Source: Dysosmobacter welbionis | GTDB lineage: Bacteria; Bacillota; Clostridia; Oscillospirales; Oscillospiraceae | Length of the DNA stretch: 64,000 nucleotides | Assembly: GCF_005121165.3 (NCBI RefSeq) | Contig: NZ_CP034413.3 | Location: forward strand, 2,728,001-2,792,000 | Direction: 5' to 3' | Shown: positions 42,521-50,848 of the stretch, piece after piece | Layout: each line of letters opens with the position of its first letter | Position numbering within the stretch: position 1 is the stretch's first letter | Position numbers and translations under genes: made by a program | Notes under the pieces: model-generated | Database searches by the model: none | Seen by the model: only the letters and a program-made list of their open reading frames with translations | What the model was told of the DNA's origin: nothing

Positions 42521-42931
42521 TCAAATAAGCTTATAGTGCGGCCAGGGACCGCCAGATCGGAATCCGATCATATCAAACAGAATCAAGAGCGGGCCGGCCA
42601 ACAGCAGCCATAAAAGCGCATATCTGAGACAAATCTGCCCCAAAAAATTGCCGAAAAGAGAAGTGTAATCCCAAAGCCCCAAACCAAGCCAGACATTGAA
42701 AACCAGCCCGGCGGTCAACTGGGAAACAATCAGCACGATCCCTCCCAAAACTGCCTGGAGCCACAGCGGAAATGTCCAGGGCATTCGTTCGTTGACAGCG
42801 TCCAAAGGGATACACAGGAGGGAGAATACGGCAAGATCGGTCCAATGGCAGTTTCCGGTCAAAAGAAGCTGTAAAGCGCAGAAAACGACTCCGCCGCAGA
42901 ACCATCGGAATATATGCCAAAGCAGCTGCAT
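42521..42931 (-). CDS. CmpB-like putative ABC transporter permease family protein
   Basis: A 136-residue protein with four hydrophobic segments. The family pattern QLTAGLVFNVWLGLGLWDYT followed by FGNFLGQICLRYALLWLLLA matches the 'putative ABC transporter type IV/CmpB' family of Firmicutes. Despite that label, no ATPase partner is nearby and its activity is not known. The start at 42931 has GAGGGGG upstream on its strand. Confidence 0.75.
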   Translation of the reverse strand: MQLLWHIFRWFCGGVVFCALQLLLTGNCHWTDLAVFSLLCIPLDAVNERMPWTFPLWLQAVLGGIVLIVSQLTAGLVFNVWLGLGLWDYTSLFGNFLGQICLRYALLWLLLAGPLLILFDMIGFRSGGPWPHYKLI

Positions 42932-43875
42932 GATACGTCCCCCTCAAAAAAATTATCCGTTTCCCATCCTCCCTGATTAGGCATGCACAATGCTGAACGC
43001 CGGAAACAACAGTTCCCATCCGGTATGCGGATGACGGAGCTCCTTGCCAAGGTATTCGTGAAGAACCTCGTGCGCGTGGCCACAAACTCAAGGCCAGTGG
43101 CCAATCGGAACTGCAGTATGGAGGATTTTTCGGGCAGCTCCGTTTGATTTCTCCAGTATGCGGACTGGCAACGTGATGTCGGAAACCTTGCGGGAAAGCG
43201 TCTTTAGATGAGCTGCATGGCTATATTTTGGCAGCGGCAAATGACAAGAGGCCATTGTTAGTTTATGCACATTACCGCAAAATAGAAGTCATTTCCGATT
43301 TTAGAAAAATTTATTACTCCATAGAGAAAACGTAGATTCTGCTGAACAGAGAAAGGCTCCGGACGGGTGGCCTTCATTCACTGTTTTCCGTGCCTGTCGT
43401 ACTCTTGGGGACAGCAATCTTTCGGGGGTATGGCGCGAATGTGCCGCCGACTATCGGGTGACATTCCGGTTTTCAGAGTGTCGATTTCGCCGATGCCTTT
43501 TTCCGGGAGCGTACAGCCAGCTGCAATTTCTCCATGATGTTTTGGGGGCCGGATTTCCGGCGGACGGAGTCTTTTGTGGACGAAACGAGGGAGAAATCGG
43601 GCACATCCGCTGCGGGGGTTGGAGACAGTACGGTTATATCTACGAAAAAGAGAGGAGCCGTTTGGCTAAAATAGAAAAAATGGCGGAGGCCCTGGAAAAG
43701 AAGTTGATTTTTCTCCCTAAAAATGATAGTTTGTAAGAGAGCACGCAGAGAGGCGTGTGATTGCTTTCCACATTTCTGTGAACGAACACAGAATGGAGAG
43801 AAGTGTGCAAAACATGCGGCCCGCTCTCACGGGACCGCTGGAAAAATTCTGAGGCTTCACAAGGGGGAAATTCCA
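42932..43875. other. Long stretch without a convincing gene
   Basis: About 940 bases. The only coding-like part is the end of a plus-strand frame at about 43630-43736 (YIYEKERSRLAKIEKMAEAL), probably a decayed gene fragment that I do not recognise; the frame opens at 43458 with improbable composition. No RNA gene or repeat was seen. The last 100 bases lead into iolE. Confidence 0.45.
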
Positions 43876-44778
43876 ATGTTTGATTCCAACCACGTATTCC
43901 TGGGCATTGCACCTATCGGCTGGTGCAACGACGATATGCCGGAGCTGGGCGGGGAGAACACCTTCCAGCAGACCGTCAGCGAGATGGCACTGGCGGGCTT
44001 CACCGGCTGCGAGATCGGCAACAAGTATCCCAAGGATCCTGCCGAGCTGAAGAAGGCCCTGGACCTGCGCGGCATGCGCATCGCCAGCCGCTGGTACTCA
44101 TCCTTCCTCCTGACCCGCCCCTTTGAGGAGGAGGAGAAGGACTTCATCGCCAACCTGGACTTCCTGGCTGCTGTGGGCGCCAACCGCATCAACGTCAGCG
44201 AGCAGAGCTACTCCATCCAGGGCAAGATGGACGTACCCGTGCTCACCGGCGGCCACAAGCATGTGATGGACGACGCCGAGTGGAAGCTCCTGTGCGACGG
44301 CCTGAACAAGCTGGGCAAGATCGCTGCGGACCGGGGCTTCAAGCTGTGCTTCCACCACCACATGGGCACCGTGGTCCAGACCAGCGAGGAGACGGACCGC
44401 ATGATGGCCAACACCGATCCCCGGTATGTGTTCCTGTGCTATGACACCGGCCACTTCACCTTCGCCGGCGAGGACCCCCTGGCTATGCTGAAGAAGTACG
44501 TGGACCGGGTGGGCCACGTCCACCTGAAGGATATGCGGCTGCCCGTGGTGGAAGAGGCCCGGAAGAATGACTGGTCCTTCCTGCAGGCCGTCCGCAATGG
44601 CGCCTTCACCGTCCCCGGTGACGGCGACGTGGACTTCGATCCTGTGTTCAAGGTGCTGGCGGATGCCGGCTACCAGGGCTGGCTGCTGGTGGAGGCGGAA
44701 CAGGATCCTGCCAAGGCCAATCCGCTGGAGTATGCCATGAAGGCACGGAAGTACATCCGGGAGCATACGGGACTCTAA
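43876..44778 (+). CDS. iolE: Myo-inosose-2 dehydratase
   Basis: A 300-residue TIM-barrel enzyme that dehydrates scyllo-inosose (2-keto-myo-inositol) to 3D-(3,5/4)-trihydroxycyclohexane-1,2-dione, the second step of inositol breakdown. Characteristic features are the start LGIAPIGWCNDDMPELGGEN, FTGCEIGNKYPKD, FHHHMGTVVQT, CYDTGHFTFAG and the C-terminal LLVEAEQDPAKANPLEYAMK. The Glu, Asp, His and Glu metal ligands of the family fall in these motifs. ATG 43876 follows AAGGGGGAA. IolB, IolD and IolG follow, separated by multi-hairpin repeats. Confidence 0.93.
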   Translation: MFDSNHVFLGIAPIGWCNDDMPELGGENTFQQTVSEMALAGFTGCEIGNKYPKDPAELKKALDLRGMRIASRWYSSFLLTRPFEEEEKDFIANLDFLAAVGANRINVSEQSYSIQGKMDVPVLTGGHKHVMDDAEWKLLCDGLNKLGKIAADRGFKLCFHHHMGTVVQTSEETDRMMANTDPRYVFLCYDTGHFTFAGEDPLAMLKKYVDRVGHVHLKDMRLPVVEEARKNDWSFLQAVRNGAFTVPGDGDVDFDPVFKVLADAGYQGWLLVEAEQDPAKANPLEYAMKARKYIREHTGL

Positions 44779-44782
44779 TTCG

Positions 44783-44930
44783 AAGGGGGACTGCGTCCCC
44801 CCTCGACCGCCCCCTCCCCAGTGACGTCGGTCACTGGGGACGCCGCCCAGGGCGGCTAAGTCAATGTATTTTCGGCAGGCGCATGTCCTGCCGAAAATGG
44901 TTGAAATGCATCGCGCCGCTGGCGCGAATG
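44783..44930. repeat. Multi-hairpin intergenic repeat, copy A
   Basis: A chain of hairpins after iolE: GGGGGA/TCCCCC (44785-44801), CCCCAGTGAC/GTCACTGGGG (44816-44839), a GCCGCCC/GGGCGGC pair, TTTTCGGCAGG/CCTGCCGAAAA (44869-44897) and TCGCGCC/GGCGCGA (44911-44927). The same order of hairpins occurs at 47726 and 55466. Confidence 0.8.
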
Positions 44931-44968
44931 GAATTTGAGCAACAATCTTTATTTAGGAGATGACTCCA

Positions 44969-45772
44969 ATGGCCTATATGAACAAGAACGCCGAGCTGAA
45001 GAACGGGTACAATGCCTATATTGACTCCTCTGTGGACGACATGGGCACCCAGATGGACGTGGGCCTGCTGCTGATGGAGGCGGGGGATACCTACGTCTAT
45101 GAGGATGCCAAAAAAGAGGTGGCAATCCTCCTGTTTTCCGGCTCTGTCACCTATGAGTGGGACGGCAAGAAGGTGGAGGCCGACCGGCCGGACTGCTTCC
45201 ACCACGATGCCTACTGCCTGCTGGCCGGCTGCGGCACGAAGGTGACCATCACCGCCAAGGCCCACAGTGAGCTGTATATCCAGGCCACTGTCAACGAGAC
45301 GCCCTATGAGGCCGTCATGTACACCCCGGACAAGGTCCAGGTGGAGCACAAGGGCTTTGGCGGCGAGCTGATGGGCTGCATGTCCCGGGAGATCAAGACC
45401 TTCTTCGACCTGGACAACGCCCCCTTCTCCAAGATGGTCCTGGGCGAGGTGCTGAATCTGCCCGGCAAGTGGAGCTCCTATCCGCCCCACCACCATCCCC
45501 AGCCGGAGGTGTACTTCTACCGCTTCGACTATCCCGACGGCTTCGGCGCGGGCTTTGCCAACGGCGAGATCTTCAAGACGCAGCACAATGGCTGCGCCGT
45601 CATCAACCATGGCTTCCACTCCCAGACCGCCGCGCCGGGCTATGCCATGTGCTACGCCTGGGGCATCCGGCACCTGGAGGGGGATCCCTGGGACAAGACC
45701 CGCATCGACGATCCGGAGCACGCTTGGCTGTGGAAGGCCGATGCCAACGACCACATCTATCCCAATCACTGA
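44969..45772 (+). CDS. iolB: 5-deoxy-glucuronate isomerase
   Basis: A 267-residue bicupin that converts 5-deoxy-glucuronate to 5-dehydro-2-deoxy-gluconate, the fourth step of inositol breakdown. The C-terminal cupin shows the metal site SSYPPHHHPQPEVYFYRF (HHH and Glu) and INHGFHSQTAAPGYAMCYAW, highly typical of IolB. The N-terminal half matches the lengthened first cupin. ATG 44969 was chosen because it lies 9 bases after TTTAGGAG; ATG 44960 touches that site. iolD follows after 17 bases. Confidence 0.92.
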   Translation: MAYMNKNAELKNGYNAYIDSSVDDMGTQMDVGLLLMEAGDTYVYEDAKKEVAILLFSGSVTYEWDGKKVEADRPDCFHHDAYCLLAGCGTKVTITAKAHSELYIQATVNETPYEAVMYTPDKVQVEHKGFGGELMGCMSREIKTFFDLDNAPFSKMVLGEVLNLPGKWSSYPPHHHPQPEVYFYRFDYPDGFGAGFANGEIFKTQHNGCAVINHGFHSQTAAPGYAMCYAWGIRHLEGDPWDKTRIDDPEHAWLWKADANDHIYPNH

Positions 45773-45789
45773 CAGGAGGTAATCACCCC

Positions 45790-47718
45790 ATGAAAACCGT
45801 TCGTTTGACCATGGCGCAGGCTTTGGTCCGTTTCCTTGAGAACCAGTATATCGAAGTGGACGGCGAACAGAGCCGCTTCGTCCGCGGTGTATTCATCATC
45901 CCCGGCCACGGCAACGTGGTGGGCCTGGGCCAGGCCCTGAGCCAGGAGGCCAAGCACCTGGAGATCTGGCACGGCCAGAATGAGCAGGGCATGGCCCAGG
46001 CAGCCGTGGCCTTCGCCAAGCAGATGAAGCGCAAGCAGATTTGCGTGGCCACCTCCTCCGTGGGCCCCGGCGCGGCCAACATGGTCACCGCCTGCGGCAC
46101 CGCCACCGCCAATAACATCCCCCTGTTGGTGCTGCCCGGCGACGTGTACGCCTGCCGCCAGCCGGACCCCGTGCTCCAGCAGGTGGAGCAGACCAACAAC
46201 CTCTCCATCTCCACCAACGACGCCTTCAAGGCCGTCTGCCGCTACTGGGACCGCATCGTCCGGCCGGAGCAGCTGATGAGCGCCATGATCTCCGCTTTCC
46301 GGGTGCTGACGGACCCCGCCAACACCGGCGCCGTCTGCATCGCCATGCCTCAGGACGTGGAGGGCGAGGCCTATGACTATCCCGAGAGCTTCTTCAAGAA
46401 GCGCGTCTGGCGTCTGGAGCGCCGTCCCGCCACCGAGGCCGCTCTGGCCGACGCGGCGGAGGTCATCAAGAAGGCCAAGCGGCCCATTCTGGTCTGCGGT
46501 GGCGGCGTCCGTTACTCTGAGGCCCACGAGGAGTTCCGGGCCTTCGCAGAGGCCACCGGCATCCCCTTCGGCGAAACCCAGGCCGGCAAGAGCGCCATCG
46601 AGTGGACCCACCCCCTGAACCTGGGCGGCCTGGGCGTCACCGGCTGCTCCGCCGCCAACGATATTGCCAAGAAGGCGGACGTGGTCATCGGCGTGGGCAC
46701 CCGCTACACCGACTTCACCACCGCCTCCAAGTGGCTGTTCAAGGACACCTGCAAGTTCGTCAACATCAATGTGTCCGAGTTCCAGGCCCTGAAGATGGAC
46801 GCCGTGCCCGTGGTGGCCGACGCCAAGGATGCCCTGCCCCGCCTGCTGGCGAAGCTGGACGGCTACAAGGCTCCCTACACCACTGAGGTGTCCGCCGCCC
46901 GCGAGAAGTGGGCCAAGGAGCTGGAGCGCCTGGATCATATCACCTTTGAGGACAAGAAGAGCTGGAAACCCATCATCAACGACGCCAACGCCGACTCCGC
47001 CAAGCGGTTCGCCAAGGACCTGGACGCAGGCCTGTGCCAGACCACCGTGCTGGGCGCCATCAACGCCATGATGAGCGAGGGCGACGTGGCTATCGGCGCC
47101 GCCGGCTCCCTGCCCGGCGACATGCAGCGGATGTGGCGGCCCACCGGCATCGACTGCTATAACATGGAGTACGGCTACTCCACCATGGGCTATGAGATCG
47201 CCGGTGCCCTGGGCGTGAAGCTGGCCATTGGCGACAAGCGGGAAGTCTACGCCATGTGCGGTGACGGCAGCTTCAACATGCTCCACGGCGAGCTGGTCAC
47301 CGCTGTTATGGAGCGCAAGAAGATCAACATCTGCCTGTTCGATAACGCCTCCTTCGGCTGCATCAACAACCTGCAGGTGGGCCACGGCAACGTGACGCTC
47401 TGCACGGAGCTGCGGTACCGCAGCAAGGACGGCCTGTTCGGTGACTTCCTGAACATCGATTACGCCAAGGTAGCGGAGGGCTACGGCTGCAAGAGCTACT
47501 CCATCCGCACCATGGAGGAGCTGGCGGCGGCCTTCGAGGACGCCAAGAAGGTGAAGGACCGCCCGGTGCTGTTCGACATCAAGGTGCTGCCCAAGACCAT
47601 GACCGACGGCTACGGCTCCTGGTGGCGCGTGGGCGACACGGAGGTGTCCGAGCGGCCGGAGAACCTGGCGGCCTATCAGGATCACCTGGACCACGTGAGG
47701 GACGCCCGGAAGTATTGA
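45790..47718 (+). CDS. iolD: 3D-(3,5/4)-trihydroxycyclohexane-1,2-dione hydrolase
   Basis: A 642-residue thiamine-diphosphate enzyme that hydrolyses the cyclic dione to 5-deoxy-glucuronate, the ring-opening step. The N-terminal PYR domain has GQNEQGMAQAAVAFA with the cofactor-activating Glu. The middle domain has ILVCGGGVRYSEA. The C-terminal PP domain has the diphosphate/Mg motif CGDGSFNMLHGELVTAVMER ending in an Asn about 30 residues on. ATG 45790 follows ACAGGAGGT. Together with iolE and iolB it accounts for three consecutive steps. Confidence 0.93.
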   Translation: MKTVRLTMAQALVRFLENQYIEVDGEQSRFVRGVFIIPGHGNVVGLGQALSQEAKHLEIWHGQNEQGMAQAAVAFAKQMKRKQICVATSSVGPGAANMVTACGTATANNIPLLVLPGDVYACRQPDPVLQQVEQTNNLSISTNDAFKAVCRYWDRIVRPEQLMSAMISAFRVLTDPANTGAVCIAMPQDVEGEAYDYPESFFKKRVWRLERRPATEAALADAAEVIKKAKRPILVCGGGVRYSEAHEEFRAFAEATGIPFGETQAGKSAIEWTHPLNLGGLGVTGCSAANDIAKKADVVIGVGTRYTDFTTASKWLFKDTCKFVNINVSEFQALKMDAVPVVADAKDALPRLLAKLDGYKAPYTTEVSAAREKWAKELERLDHITFEDKKSWKPIINDANADSAKRFAKDLDAGLCQTTVLGAINAMMSEGDVAIGAAGSLPGDMQRMWRPTGIDCYNMEYGYSTMGYEIAGALGVKLAIGDKREVYAMCGDGSFNMLHGELVTAVMERKKINICLFDNASFGCINNLQVGHGNVTLCTELRYRSKDGLFGDFLNIDYAKVAEGYGCKSYSIRTMEELAAAFEDAKKVKDRPVLFDIKVLPKTMTDGYGSWWRVGDTEVSERPENLAAYQDHLDHVRDARKY

Positions 47719-47725
47719 TCCTCTC

Positions 47726-47915
47726 AAGGGGGAGCTTGCTCCCCCTCGACCTCCCTACCACCAGTGACATCGGTCACTGGTGAACGGCGCCCCAGGCGCC
47801 TGGGGCGGGGAATTTTCGGCAGGCGCATGTCCTGCCGAAAATGATTGAAAGATCTTCTTTCGCCGCTGGCGAAAGAACTGGGAAAACACTTGGTTTCCCC
47901 AAGTCCCTTTCCTGC
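47726..47915. repeat. Multi-hairpin intergenic repeat, copy B
   Basis: After iolD: GGGGGAGC/GCTCCCCC (47728-47745), CCAGTGAC/GTCACTGG (47761-47780), CGCCCCAGG/CTGGGGCG, TTTTCGGCAGG/CCTGCCGAAAA (47813-47841) and TTCTTTCGCC/GGCGAAAGAA (47855-47877). A GGTTTCCCC-containing tail to about 47915 is shared with copy C. Confidence 0.8.
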
Positions 47916-47941
47916 GGGTATCGAAAGAGGAGGAGATTCGT

Positions 47942-48154
47942 TTGAATTGTCCTTTTTGCGGCGCGGAAATGGGGAGCGGCGCTTTGCAAAGCAACTATGG
48001 AATCTATTGGCTGCCAAAGCCTCGGAAAGCCGGACCACCGGACTTGTCTAAGGATGCAGAGCATTTGAGCAGGCAGGATACCCCGCTTATTACGCCACCT
48101 TATATCCCAGCCTCCCGCTGTACCAAGTGCCGGAAGATTATTCTTGATTACTGA
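47942..48154 (+). CDS. Small zinc-ribbon protein of the DUF6487 type
   Basis: A 70-residue protein with CPFCGAEM at the N-terminus and RCTKCRKIILDY at the C-terminus, so two CxxC knuckles that probably bind one zinc. The middle (GIYWLPKP) fits the small DUF6487-type family. Translation starts at TTG 47942 behind AGGAGGAG. It lies in the inositol cluster between iolD and iolG and directly after a multi-hairpin repeat; no role in inositol metabolism is known. Confidence 0.75.
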   Translation: MNCPFCGAEMGSGALQSNYGIYWLPKPRKAGPPDLSKDAEHLSRQDTPLITPPYIPASRCTKCRKIILDY

Positions 48155-48582
48155 GCTGCCGCCCCGGTCGGCACGTCTATGACCGTCCGGGCCACGGTGC
48201 GGCGGGCGGTTGATAACCGCCCCTACAGGAAGATCTCCGGGCTTTCCCGAACTGCCAGGAGAGCGGCAGCGAAAAGCGGCGCAGGATGTATCCCTGACTT
48301 CCCCGGGCTGGTGGTTTCCCCAAGGGTAGCGCGTTTCCGTCCCTGACTGCCGCAAGGGACCGTCAACCATCCCCCGCCGGCGGCAGGAGGTCTGCGCCTG
48401 CGCAGACCGACCCGCCGAACATGTTTTCTTTTCCACCGGGCGCGGCGCATTTTCTTTTTGATGTCTCAAAAAGAAAATGGGGGGCGCATCTGCCAGACAT
48501 CATCATAGCTGCCTTTCCCCGCTGAAACGGGCGGCCTTACAACTGCATATCCTCATTTTCAAATAAAGGAAGGTACACAATC
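48155..48582. repeat. Mosaic of short palindromes between small gene and iolG
   Basis: No gene. The stretch holds several unrelated hairpins: GGGCGGTT/AACCGCCC around 48204-48221, CTGCC/GGCAG around 48258-48276, GGTCTGCGC/GCGCAGACC around 48390-48409, and a 14-bp stem CATTTTCTTTTTGA/TCAAAAAGAAAATG around 48449-48480 that also resembles a terminator. The first resembles dispersed GC-rich palindromes seen in many Oscillospiraceae genomes. Confidence 0.6.
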
Positions 48583-49620
48583 ATGGATAAGGTTCTGAAA
48601 ATCGGCATCATCGGCTGCGGCGCCATCGGCAAGGATCACTGCCGCCGCATTATCGAGACGGTCCCCGGCGCCACGGTCGTGGCCGTCAGCGACTATGTGG
48701 CTGCTGCCGCCGACGAGACTGCCGCCAAGTACGGCATCAAGTCCTATGGCAACGACTGCGACGGCATGATCAAGGACCCTGAGGTGGAGGCCGTGGTCAT
48801 CACCTCCATCGATCCTACCCATCACGACTACGTCATGAAGACTCTGGCAGAGGAGAAGTGGTGCTTCTGTGAGAAGCCCCTGAGCCAGAACGCCAAGGAC
48901 TGCGAGGAGATCATCCGCCGGGAGCAGGAGATCGGCAAGCGGCTGGTGCAGGTGGGCTTCATGCGCCACTATGATCGGGGCTACGCTGAGATGAAGCGGA
49001 TCATCGCCTCCGGCGAGCTGGGCAAGCCCCTCATCATCAAGGCCTGCCACCGCAACGTCTCCCAGGGCCCGGGCTTCAAGACCGAGAACGGTGTCACCAA
49101 CGTCGCCATTCACGAGCTGGACATCTGCCGCTGGCTGCTGGATGACGAGTATGAGGACGTGCAGTGCGTGAAGGTCCGCCAGTCCTCCAACTCCGACAAG
49201 GGCTATGATAACCCCCAGGTGATGCTGATGCGCACCAAGAAGGGCTGCTTCATCGATGTGGAGGTCCAGGTGGCCGACGGCTACGGCTATGACATCCAGT
49301 GCGAGGTGGTCTGCGAGAACGGCACCGTCAAGCTGCCCGATCCCTACGCCGTGGTGTGCCGCTCCCGTCCCGCCGGCTGGGACAGCGTGAAGCCCGCCGA
49401 GTCCATGCCCATCATGACCGACTGGAAGGAGCGCTTCATCGAGGCTTATGACATTGAGTTCTGCAAGTGGGTGGAGTCCGTCCATGCCGGCAAGCTCACC
49501 GGCCCCTCCTCCTGGGACGGCTACGTGGCCTGCGTGGCTGGCGACGCTCTGAACGCCTCCCGCGGAACCTCTCAGTTCCTGAAGGTGGAGACCATGGAAA
49601 AGCCGGAAATGTACAAGTAA
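48583..49620 (+). CDS. iolG: Inositol 2-dehydrogenase, Gfo/Idh/MocA family
   Basis: A 345-residue NAD-dependent dehydrogenase. The N-terminal Rossmann fold is IGIIGCGAIGKDHCRRI. The catalytic Lys is in CEKPLSQN (about residue 97), followed by QVGFMRHYDRGYAEMK and AIHELDICRWLLDDEY with the conserved Asp and His, as in IolG. It oxidises myo-inositol to scyllo-inosose, the first step, feeding IolE. RBS AAAGGAAGG precedes ATG 48583. Family members can also oxidise other cyclitols or sugars, so the symbol rests partly on the neighbours. Confidence 0.88.
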   Translation: MDKVLKIGIIGCGAIGKDHCRRIIETVPGATVVAVSDYVAAAADETAAKYGIKSYGNDCDGMIKDPEVEAVVITSIDPTHHDYVMKTLAEEKWCFCEKPLSQNAKDCEEIIRREQEIGKRLVQVGFMRHYDRGYAEMKRIIASGELGKPLIIKACHRNVSQGPGFKTENGVTNVAIHELDICRWLLDDEYEDVQCVKVRQSSNSDKGYDNPQVMLMRTKKGCFIDVEVQVADGYGYDIQCEVVCENGTVKLPDPYAVVCRSRPAGWDSVKPAESMPIMTDWKERFIEAYDIEFCKWVESVHAGKLTGPSSWDGYVACVAGDALNASRGTSQFLKVETMEKPEMYK

Positions 49621-49637
49621 TCTGCAAAATCAAGCGC

Positions 49638-49667
49638 AAAAAGGCCGCCCTCCCGGGCGGCCTTTTT
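49638..49667 (+). terminator. Terminator after iolG
   Basis: AAAAAGGCCGCCC-TCCC-GGGCGGCCTTTTT, a 13-bp stem ending in T5, 17 bases past the stop. Confidence 0.92.
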
Positions 49668-49909
49668 GCGGGGATCCCCTGGGAAGCGTGAAGGGTCGAG
49701 AGTTGAGAACGAAGAGCGCTGCTGTTTGGATAGAAGCTGCCTCTTCGTATCTCTGATTTCCACCCCTCACGTTTTGCTCTGTTGGAGGACTTGTTTCTTT
49801 TTGTTTCCAATCGTTCACAAAATCTCCCTTGTTTTCGCGGTCGGAAGGCTGTACCATAAAAACAGAACAAAGAAGATCAGACGGCCGTCCGCGGCCGGAA
49901 AGGAACGAT

Positions 49910-50722
49910 ATGAACATACGAAAGAAAATCCTGACTCGCTGCGGCGCCCTGCTGACGGCGGTTCTGGTGCTGGCCCCAACCGCCCTGGCGGCGGAGGCTG
50001 AGATACCGTACATCCCCCAGACTGTCCCGGCGGCCCAGCTTGCTCCGGCAGACCAGAGGGGGCAGGAGGACTGGCAGCTGCTGCTGGTGAACCCTTGGCA
50101 CACGGTGCCGGAGGGATATGAGATCAAGCTGGCCACGTTATCCAATGGACTCCAGGTGGACGAACGGATCTATGATGATCTGGATGACATGCTCTCCGAC
50201 TGCCGGGAGGCGGGCCTGAACCCCATCGTCTGCTCCGCTTACCGGACAGAGGCCACCCAGACCCGGCTGTACCGGAACAAGGTGGCGCGGGTCCGGGCCT
50301 CCGGTGTGCCGGAGGACCGGGTGGAGGCGGAGGCCGCCCGGTGGGTGGCCAAGCCCGGCACCAGCGAGCACCAGACCGGCCTGGCTCTGGACATTGTAGC
50401 CGCCGGCTATCAGATCCTGGACGAGGAACAGGAGGACACGGCGGAGCAGAAGTGGCTGATGGAGAACAGCTGGAAGTACGGCTTCATCCTCCGTTATCCT
50501 TCGGAGAAGAGCGACATCACAGGCATCGGGTACGAGCCCTGGCACTACCGTTACGTGGGCAAGGCGGCGGCAGCGGACATCTACCGCACCGGCGTCTGCC
50601 TGGAGGAGTATCTGAGCCAGGAGGGGCCGGAGGCGGAGCTGGCGCCTGCGCAGACAATCCGGCAGGCGGCCCCGGCATCCGGCTCTATGGAGACCGCGCC
50701 GCAGGGGGCGGCGGCCATCTGA
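49910..50722 (+). CDS. VanY-type D-alanyl-D-alanine carboxypeptidase
   Basis: A 270-residue exported M15B peptidase. Residues 1-28 form a signal peptide (KKILTRCGALLTAVLVLAPT, then ALAA). The zinc site is visible in SEHQTGLALDI (His and Asp) and EPWHYRYVG (His), with CSAYRTEATQTRLYRNKV upstream as in VanY. It trims the terminal D-Ala from peptidoglycan stem peptides. The C-terminal ~40 residues are Ala/Pro-rich and disordered. ATG 49910 follows AAAGGAA. It has its own terminator. Confidence 0.9.
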   Translation: MNIRKKILTRCGALLTAVLVLAPTALAAEAEIPYIPQTVPAAQLAPADQRGQEDWQLLLVNPWHTVPEGYEIKLATLSNGLQVDERIYDDLDDMLSDCREAGLNPIVCSAYRTEATQTRLYRNKVARVRASGVPEDRVEAEAARWVAKPGTSEHQTGLALDIVAAGYQILDEEQEDTAEQKWLMENSWKYGFILRYPSEKSDITGIGYEPWHYRYVGKAAAADIYRTGVCLEEYLSQEGPEAELAPAQTIRQAAPASGSMETAPQGAAAI

Positions 50723-50734
50723 AACTGCATCCAC

Positions 50735-50762
50735 ATACACGGCGGGGAAACCCGCCGTGTAT
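50735..50762 (+). terminator. Terminator after the carboxypeptidase gene
   Basis: ATACACGGCGGG-GAAA-CCCGCCGTGTAT followed by ATTTTCCC, a 12-bp stem with a stable GNRA-type loop. Confidence 0.88.
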
Positions 50763-50776
50763 ATTTTCCCTGAATT

Positions 50777-50810
50777 CCTACTTGACAAATAGGATTTTTT
50801 GTGAGATAAC
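50777..50810 (+). promoter_or_regulatory. nifS promoter overlapped by a 17-bp near-palindrome
   Basis: TTGACA (50782-50787) with GATAAC (50805-50810) at 17 bp, about 40 bases before nifS. CCTACTTGACAAATAGG (50777-50793) is a near-perfect dyad covering the -35 box, so a repressor could bind there. An IscR/Rrf2-type regulator is a reasonable guess from the genes controlled. No such regulator is in this window. Confidence 0.5.
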
Positions 50811-50848
50811 TATACCATAGTAATTAACTGGGAAAAGGAGTGAACCAG

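Noticed and set aside
45766-47727. A 653-codon minus-strand open frame across iolD
   Set aside because: It is the antisense shadow of a highly codon-biased gene, without a start site or known domain.
47724-48038. Short minus-strand frames over the repeat reading HFRQDMRLPKI and AGHAPAEN-type peptides
   Set aside because: Similar peptides arise from every copy because the hairpins repeat; there is no ribosome binding site and codon use is not gene-like.
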